64,000 nucleotides of DNA from Tetracentron sinense. Its lineage: Eukaryota; Streptophyta; Magnoliopsida; Trochodendrales; Trochodendraceae. Each line of letters starts with the position of its first letter. Within the stretch, counting starts at the first letter, position 1. The notes below the pieces were generated by a model. The model made no database searches, was not told where the DNA came from, and was given only the letters and a program-made list of their open reading frames with translations. Shown piece by piece: positions 58,401 through 64,000 of the stretch. The DNA lies in contig CM026568.1 in NCBI GenBank assembly GCA_015143295.1, positions 29,520,441 through 29,584,440 on the forward strand, given 5' to 3'. The translations under genes were made by a program, and so were the position numbers.

Positions 58401-61400
58401 GGAAAAAGTGCTCAACCTGTGGGTATGGAAGATTGGGAATGGGATATTCTTGATCGAAAATGCTTAGCAGCTACTAGGCCTTGCATTTCACCTTCAATAT
58501 TATTTGATGTTTGCCAAAGTAAGACTGCAGGAACTTAGGCAATCTTTGGAGCAATCATATGACCAACCTTCTGGAGCAAATAAAATGTATGCTATAAAGA
58601 GATTATTTCTCTTGAAAATGAAAGAAGGTACCACAATACGGAAGCATGCAAGTGAGTTTAATTCTATTGCAGCCCAATTGAGATCTTTGAAGATCAATCT
58701 TGATGAAGAGGTTTTATGTTTGCTTTTGTTGAGTTCTTCACCTCCTAGTTGGGATACACTTGTTACTACTGTAATAAACACAGTGGGAAACAAGTTCAAG
58801 CTACTGGATATTATTGCTTCATTGTTAAATGAAGAGACCAGATAAGCCTCAACACAAATGTCAACTGAATCTAATCAGGCATTGACAACTGGACAGAGAG
58901 GAAGGTCACAACATAGAGACCAATGTTTTGGATCTAGTAAGGGTAGATCTTAAAGTAAAGGAAGGTCGAAGTCACAGGGGAAAAATGTAACTTGTTGGTA
59001 TTGCAAGAAACCAAGCTATACACGAAAGGAAGTTGGCCTTTGAAGAAAAAGCAAAAGGGCAAAGCAAATGACAAACATGGCGAAGCGAGCATTGCATCCA
59101 ATGGCGAGGATGTAGTCACCTTGAGTGTTGCATGTACAGCATCAACTAGTGGGGACACTGGATTTTGGATTTAGATGCATCATTCCACATTTGTTCAGAT
59201 AAGTTGAGCTTTTCAACATATAAAAATGTGGAGAATGGTTTTATTTACCTTGGTGATGATCGTGCTTGTAAAAATTTCAGCATCAACAATGTGGTTATCA
59301 AGCAGTTAGATGGGAAGAAGTATACATTGAGGGATGTAAGACATATTCCTGAAATAACAAAGAATTTAATTTCATTGGGACAATTGGAACTCTGGATTTA
59401 CAGTAACTTTTGGTAAGGGGTTTTCAAGGGTTGCATGATAGTTTTAAAGGGATAAAAGGATGGGATCCTATACATTCTTCATGGCACAACTCAAAAGAAT
59501 GACTATGCAAAGAATATTGTTGCAACGGATAGCAAACTTGAAGATATACATACTTGGCATAACTGTTTGGGTCATCTTAGTAAGCATGATATGAAGGTGT
59601 TACAAACTCAAAAACTCATTCCTAGTTTTGAGCATTCTTTTCTTGATCTTTGTGATCATTGTGTCATGGGTAAGCAACATAGAGCTAACTTCAAAAGAAG
59701 CTCTCTCTATCTCACCCCCTTTCTCCCACCGCATCCCTAAAAGCAACATGAAACCCTTTATAACAAAAGGAATATCACAACTATTTGATTATATTCTAAT
59801 CCAATGGTCCAAAATACAATAGAAAGAAAGGAGGGTCATTTGGCTTCACACGTGTGTAACAAGATGAACATCTCAATTACACAAATTTGCATAAACAGTA
59901 TGTCAATATATTATCAGCTTCTGCACATTTTTTGAATAATCAATGACATTAATACACTACTAACAGATCAACAAGCTCATTCTTAGACACAAATTCTAAT
60001 AAAGCCTTCATAGTCCGAGCTATCCAATTCTATGTTTTGAAAAGTGAAACCAATAACAATAGAAAAACCACTTAACGCACAACCGGTAATTTCAAGATCT
60101 CCCAATAGGATTCCACTTGGACAATATGTATCCTGTTGGCAACCAGAGGCAGCACTATTTTATTTTTTTCAATAAGCACTTGTTAAAAAACACATTTCAA
60201 ACTTGATTGAAGCCCAAAAGAAAGGGAAATTATGATATGATGTGTTCTATCATGTATGACTGCCCAAGTGTACACGTTAATAACAATCTACATGAGTATG
60301 AGCATGTCGTTAGTAACTAACTGTCACATCATTCAGTTATAAGCATGTTGCATCCATCCATTTGACAAACCAGTATCAAACCGCTGAAATTAACCACTTT
60401 CTGACCCCATGACTCACATTTACACACCATGCCAGCAAGTCGCTATCCAGGATGACACATCCATGGCAGTCCATCCTGTTATCAACTCTCTAAATGGGCT
60501 GGCAGAGGCAACACCAAAACATTCAAGGGACGGCATTCAGAGCCATGGTCCACCAATGACGATGCATCCAAATCGTCTGAAATCCTTGGGATCCATCCAC
60601 TCCCTTGATGATGGCATCGAACCATATCAGTGGTCCTCACCAACACCAACTAAACCACAAGAGCCACGTTATCTGCCCTAAAATGAAGTCTGGGGTAGAC
60701 CTATAAGGTGGCAATAGTTCAATTGAGATTTTTTAATCCTCGCTGGGTGTCCTCTCATTACCCCACTTAGACCGAATCCACCATCCAGCGTATCCAGTTG
60801 TTGACTTCTCTCATCAAGAGTTGATTGCCTAGACACTAAGGGTTTTGGTTGAGGGACCTCCATGGCGCCAGACGCAAGTAGCCCTCCATTATGTCATTAT
60901 CCTGACCAATTTTATCCAAAATTGGGATGCAAAATTCACTCAAAAACCACATGAGAACCTGCTACATCTATAACAGTTTGAAACCATCATGTGGGAACTT
61001 GCTACATCATCTTAAAAGGGGAAAAAAAAACGTATCCAATGTCAATAACCCTATGTTTGGTTGCTGAGAAAATTAGTAAAAATATGGAAAAGAAAAGAAA
61101 ATTAGGCAAAACACAGCTAAGAATTGTATTAGAAATATGAAATTTTCTTTCCTTTTCCATATTTTCTCCTATATTTTCTCGGCAACCAAACATAGCATAA
61201 AGGAAATGTCCTTTCCAAGTCCGCATGGAAATCCACTACATCCATTGTAGTTTGATGCCGCCACATGGTGTCGTCGACGGGATACAAATGCAACATTCCA
61301 ATATCACGTAGCAAAACATCATAAGAGGAGAAACGCGAAATTCAATGAATTTGTTCTGATGTTTGAAACCAAAAATATACATTGCAATGAACAAAGAAAA

Positions 61401-62065
61401 AATTGAAATTTCATAAAATCAAAATAAGTGGCCAAAAAAACGAAGAACTTACGTCTTAGACAACGCATCAAATATGCTCTGGGCCTCTGTCGTAACACCC
61501 ACGCCTATTCTCTCCGCCTCCATCTCCGCTTGTCTGCAATTCACCGCATCAAAACATCATATGAAAGAGAAAAAACAAAAGCAAAAACAAAATAAATAAA
61601 TAATTGGCATATGGGTTACGCCCCAAATCTCATCACCTTATAGCGGATTCCTCCCTGGCATGAAGACTATTAAGATCAAGGAAACATTTCTTGAGATCGA
61701 GTGGATCTTCAGCTTGACTTAAGAAGGTGAATTCCTTTATATAGTTCACCTTCAATAGGCGTAGGTTTCGCCGAGGTCCAGATTTCGAGCCCTCTTGTGA
61801 TAATCAAACTTGGTTAGGGAATTCAAACACATGTGAAGTAAATAGATACAGGAAAAGAATATTTCTTGAAGAAAAACAAACAACATAGCATCAAAATAAA
61901 GGGGGGGAAAAAACACAGAGAGATTAAAAGGATATGAAGGACAAGAATGTTGGAAGGTCTATCGTAGGTGATGATCTGACCTTCGAACTCTTCTCCTAAA
62001 GTGGTTTTAATGGTGAGAATACAACCCACTGCGAATTCCTCGCTGCTGCTCGAATCCATAGCCAT
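55434..62065 (-). CDS. LSM12: LSM12 homologue (LSM domain plus anticodon-binding-type domain), 5 exons
   Basis: A small RNA-associated protein of the LSM12 family. Exons (minus): 62065-61936, 61796-61637, 61533-61453, 55711-55588, 55481-55434, 543 bp, 180 aa plus TGA, all in phase. The LSM-like N-terminus starts [14 protein letters not shown], with [18 protein letters not shown]. The domain continues in exon 2 with [20 protein letters not shown]. The AD domain follows: [53 protein letters not shown]. The end is [15 protein letters not shown]. Intron 1 (61797-61935) is AT-AC. Introns 2 to 4 are GT-AG. Intron 3 (55712-61452, 5741 bp) holds a Ty1/copia remnant, a compound repeat and a MITE. Family length fits. 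Plant LSM12 function is not well defined; animal LSM12 is linked to RNA binding. Confidence 0.95.
57236..57803. mobile_element. Compound repeat element, copy 2 (opposite orientation)
   Basis: Reverse complement of the layout at 51300-51965: GGGACAGAGCCAGGGGG on one side, GGGGTGGAGCTAGGAAATTT on the other in reverse complement, with long C runs (57340-57377 and 57755-57775) and the MITE-like core at 57395-57650 (GTCGTCACATGTCTCTATT ... GGGACACGTGGTGACC). Confidence 0.6.
58150..59720 (+). pseudogene. Ty1/copia retrotransposon 5' part, decayed
   Basis: A primer-binding-like word TAGCATCAGAGCCTTGG at about 58195 resembles the initiator Met-tRNA site TGGTATCAGAGC. Gag (58504-58845) has [20 protein letters not shown] and [18 protein letters not shown] knuckle-like [15 protein letters not shown] follows at about 58993. 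The protease reads [13 protein letters not shown] at about 59163, so the usual DSGA is replaced by DLDA. The integrase start has a HTWHN(C)[10 protein letters not shown] block and [17 protein letters not shown] at about 59650-59700. It ends before the integrase core and RT. Stops and frameshifts are frequent. Confidence 0.85.
61051..61195. mobile_element. MITE, family member 2
   Basis: Ends CTATGTTTGGTTGCTGAGAA and, in reverse complement, CTATGTTTGGTTGCCGAGAA, 145 bp. Same family as 40481-40611. Confidence 0.75.
61797..61935 (-). other. U12-type AT-AC intron (LSM12 intron 1)
   Basis: On the minus strand the intron starts ATATCCTTTT, an exact match to the U12 AT-AC donor consensus ATATCCTTT. 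It contains TTCCCTAAC at 61821-61813, one base from the U12 branch consensus TTCCTTAAC, and ends AC after TTGATTATC. The branch A is about 17 nt from the end. Joining here gives NILVLQEGSKSG, the expected LSM12 sequence, and keeps the frame. The only nearby GT donor (GTCCTTC) is poor and would break the protein. Confidence 0.88.
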
Positions 62066-62660
62066 GGCTGCTGCGACTGCGTCTCTTACAAGACCTTCCC
62101 TCAGGCGTTATAAAGATAGGAATATTGATTGGATATAACCCGCCGTACCAGACTAACATACATTGATGGGTTAGAGCCTTAGAAGTCGACGGATGGGAAC
62201 CCAAGCCAAGGGTGATCCGATAGTATCATAATCCCTGAAGTTGTGTGACGTGCAGATTAATCTCCTGCACCAGCACCTGATCATCCTTAGAGCAGATGAT
62301 CGTATTATCTTTTCGTTTTTCTGGGTTTAAGGATCATGATCATTTGATTAAATTTTTTTTTTATGTCTGGACGATTTATAATAGTGGGTCCCAGTTGCTA
62401 TGGTTGGACTTGGCCTGATATGCATCAATTAGGCGGGTAGTGAGGAATGGTGGGAGTAGATCTAGCACGTCTCATTAGGCAGACAATAACCGGGTTCACT
62501 CTCTGGGAGTCATCATGCGCATGCGAGCAGATATTCCCCGCTATGCACTTTAATAGGAGATACGATCACAGCCAATTGCAATTAGATATGTGGCTGACGT
62601 TGATTGGAGGAGAGAAATTGAGGGGAAATTCAAATTTTGGAAAAAAAAAATTTGTCTTGC
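62066..62660. other. LSM12 upstream region
   Basis: Should hold the LSM12 5' untranslated region and promoter. GATCATCCTTAGAGCAGATGATC and AAGGATCATGATCATTTGAT near 62279-62347 are small palindromic words. No gene or bounded element. Confidence 0.4.
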
Positions 62661-63479
62661 TGTAGAACCCTAAAATTTATTAATTTTACACAAAGGTCCT
62701 TACACACTCGTAAAATTATATAAAGAGCCTAAAATCATTCAAAAGCCCTATACATTTAAATTTGGCCTAATGACAAGGCATGGGCCTCTTACGGCTCGGG
62801 TCTGGGCGTGAAGTAGAAAGCCCATAAACTCAAAACTCAAGTCCAAATCTAAATGAGTCACACACTCGATAAATGGGTCGATCCATTAACACAAAAAACC
62901 TAACTGTGGACTCAATATCCAAGAAGATGAGTGGGGCCATCAAAATCTCCTAAGTCCCTTAAACCACTAAATAAAGTAGGACTCTTGGAATCCTCATCTT
63001 TAAATGGGTGAGGTTTATCAAAATCTCTTAAGTCCCTTAAACCACTAAATGGAGTAGGACTCTTGAGATCCTTATCTCTTAAAGTCTATAAATAGAACAC
63101 AAAGCTAGAGATTTGAGGAGTCAGAAATCCAAAGAATTCAGAAATTCAGAAAGAAATTCAGAAGAAGCCAAAGAAGAGAATTCAGAAGCATTTTCTAGCA
63201 TTCAAAGAAAAGAAATCAAATCATTCCGGAGAAGACAAAGCTGCAAAGAAGCCAGTTCTCCTCCAAAATCACTATCTAACCGATCAAGCGCGAAGCCCGG
63301 AAGAAAGGAAAAGCTACATCAACACCTTCAAAGAAGATCGAGATCACGCCTTGGCCCTTATTTTCTACTTTAGAAATTTCTGATTGTTAATCAGAGGATT
63401 TCTTGAGAGTTGTACCAAACTGAAAATAAATAAAATATTTTGTTCATCATTATTTCGTCCACAAAATTTTGTGTCCACA
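62661..63479 (+). mobile_element. Putative 5' LTR of a Tat-like Ty3/gypsy element
   Basis: Begins TGTAGAACCCTAAA and ends TTTTGTGTCCACA (TG...CA). A CTATAAATAGAACAC box lies at about 63087. Eight bases later TGGCACGCCCGGTGGGAC (63486-63503) resembles the TGGCGCC...GGTGGGAC words that follow the LTR in many plant Tat/Ogre-type elements. The element continues beyond the window, so a second LTR and duplications cannot be checked. Confidence 0.6.
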
Positions 63480-63531
63480 AATTTTTGGCACGCCCGGTGG
63501 GACAATGGAATTTGCCCTTGACTGGATGCTA

Positions 63532-64000
63532 TCACTGATATTGAATGGTCTCTTCGTAGTACTCTCCCAAAATCGAGAGTCCCGAAATCTGCTTCATCTC
63601 CCAGAGTGAGATCCCTACTTCTCCATGACCCATAACAAAAGTATTGGTCTCGGGGCACCACACTTCACAGAGCGCTCGGAACATGTTGTTCAGACGGCTA
63701 TATTCTTTGGTGGCAACAAGGATCGCCCGACCAAGCTTCCTGGTATCTGGACGACGATGTAACTTGTTATACATGTCAAGGCTCCAGTCCCAAAAACCGC
63801 TCAAGTACTGGATCTCGCCTCGTTCATCCAACTTTGATCCCCACCGAGTAAAGCGTTGCGAAATCTTTTGCGCCAAAACCGGTTGTGGATAAGTCAAATC
63901 GTCAGTATGATGCACGGCCCGACACAACGAAGGCTGGCGATCGGAAGCTGTCAAATCCCCTGGTGCCATAGAGTGAATTGCAGGATATTCGCTCAAGGCG
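63532..64000 (-). CDS. Plant mobile domain (PMD/MAIN-like) protein, antisense in the retroelement, partial
   Basis: The minus-strand frame is open from the window edge (64000) to a stop at 63532, about 155 codons. No true start is visible; the frame enters from outside. The block ending CPETNTFVMGHGEVGISLWE, MKQISGLSILGEYYEE is the typical N-terminal part of plant mobile domain proteins (aminotransferase-like PMD family). It lies downstream of the LTR and primer site in reverse orientation, as known for antisense ORFs in some Tat-lineage elements. It may be a transposon gene and not a host gene. No stop codon breaks the visible part. Confidence 0.65.
   Translation of the reverse strand, partial: ALSEYPAIHSMAPGDLTASDRQPSLCRAVHHTDDLTYPQPVLAQKISQRFTRWGSKLDERGEIQYLSGFWDWSLDMYNKLHRRPDTRKLGRAILVATKEYSRLNNMFRALCEVWCPETNTFVMGHGEVGISLWEMKQISGLSILGEYYEETIQYQ

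Larger units (their letters stand above)
55712..61452 (-). other. Expanded LSM12 intron 3
   Basis: A 5.7 kb GT-AG intron. Contents: AT-rich stretch with near-repeats to about 56640; a segment at 56815-57130 with GTTACGTATC and GATACGTAA words and a CATGGTTTAAAA end like the element at 38262; the compound element at 57236-57803; a Ty1/copia remnant at 58150-59720; unassigned sequence to 61050; a MITE at 61051-61195. None of it interrupts the coding exons. Confidence 0.8.

Noticed and set aside
60409..60681. 90-codon plus-strand frame inside LSM12 intron 3
   Set aside because: No family resemblance, no splice context, and the surrounding sequence is repeat-like.

Overview
This is nuclear DNA from a flowering plant. 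Three lines of evidence support that: intron-rich genes with clear GT-AG junctions (plus one AT-AC intron), plant-specific families (CSLC xyloglucan glucan synthase, plant-type NAT transporter, plant mobile domain), and dense plant transposons (L1-type LINEs, hAT, Ty1/copia, Ty3/gypsy, tRNA-derived SINEs, MITEs). The species cannot be fixed from the sequence. No rRNA or functional tRNA gene was seen.

Four host genes could be assembled exon by exon in frame, all on the minus strand. (1) 222-5000: a 14-exon nucleobase-ascorbate transporter, 533 aa. (2) 18137-23746 and (3) 30877-34871: two intact four-exon CSLC genes of 661 aa each, in a tandem duplication of about 9 kb (15572-24203 and 26307-35309). 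(4) 55434-62065: a five-exon LSM12 homologue of 180 aa. Its first intron is an AT-AC, U12-type intron and its third is a 5.7 kb intron filled with mobile DNA.

Between the genes the layout is mostly mobile elements. 5.0-14 kb holds a SINE with target duplications, a MITE, a nested foldback cluster, and a 3.65 kb decayed hAT element with exact 8-bp duplications and telomere-like tracts inside. 14.3-15.3 kb holds the RNase H end of an L1-type LINE. The two CSLC copies differ by insertions and a deletion that date from after the duplication: copy 1 has an L1 insertion carrying ORF1 but no ORF2, and copy 2 has two adjacent terminal-inverted-repeat elements and a 35-nt C tract. 35-42 kb holds a SINE, a 1 kb hAT-like element, a MITE and a LINE zf-RVT remnant. 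42.1-44.3 kb is a solo LTR with a 5-bp duplication. 45.6-54.2 kb is a heavily decayed Ty3/gypsy region. The right edge enters an LTR retrotransposon with a primer-binding-like site and an antisense plant-mobile-domain ORF that runs off the window.

The genes do not form a pathway together. The CSLC pair acts in Golgi xyloglucan synthesis, NAT in plasma-membrane nucleobase transport and LSM12 in RNA metabolism. I did not find a new defence-type or enzymatic system. The most informative signals are the AT-AC intron in LSM12, the CSLC tandem pair with separate core promoters, the ORF1-only LINE, the twin elements with different interiors, and the antisense PMD ORF.
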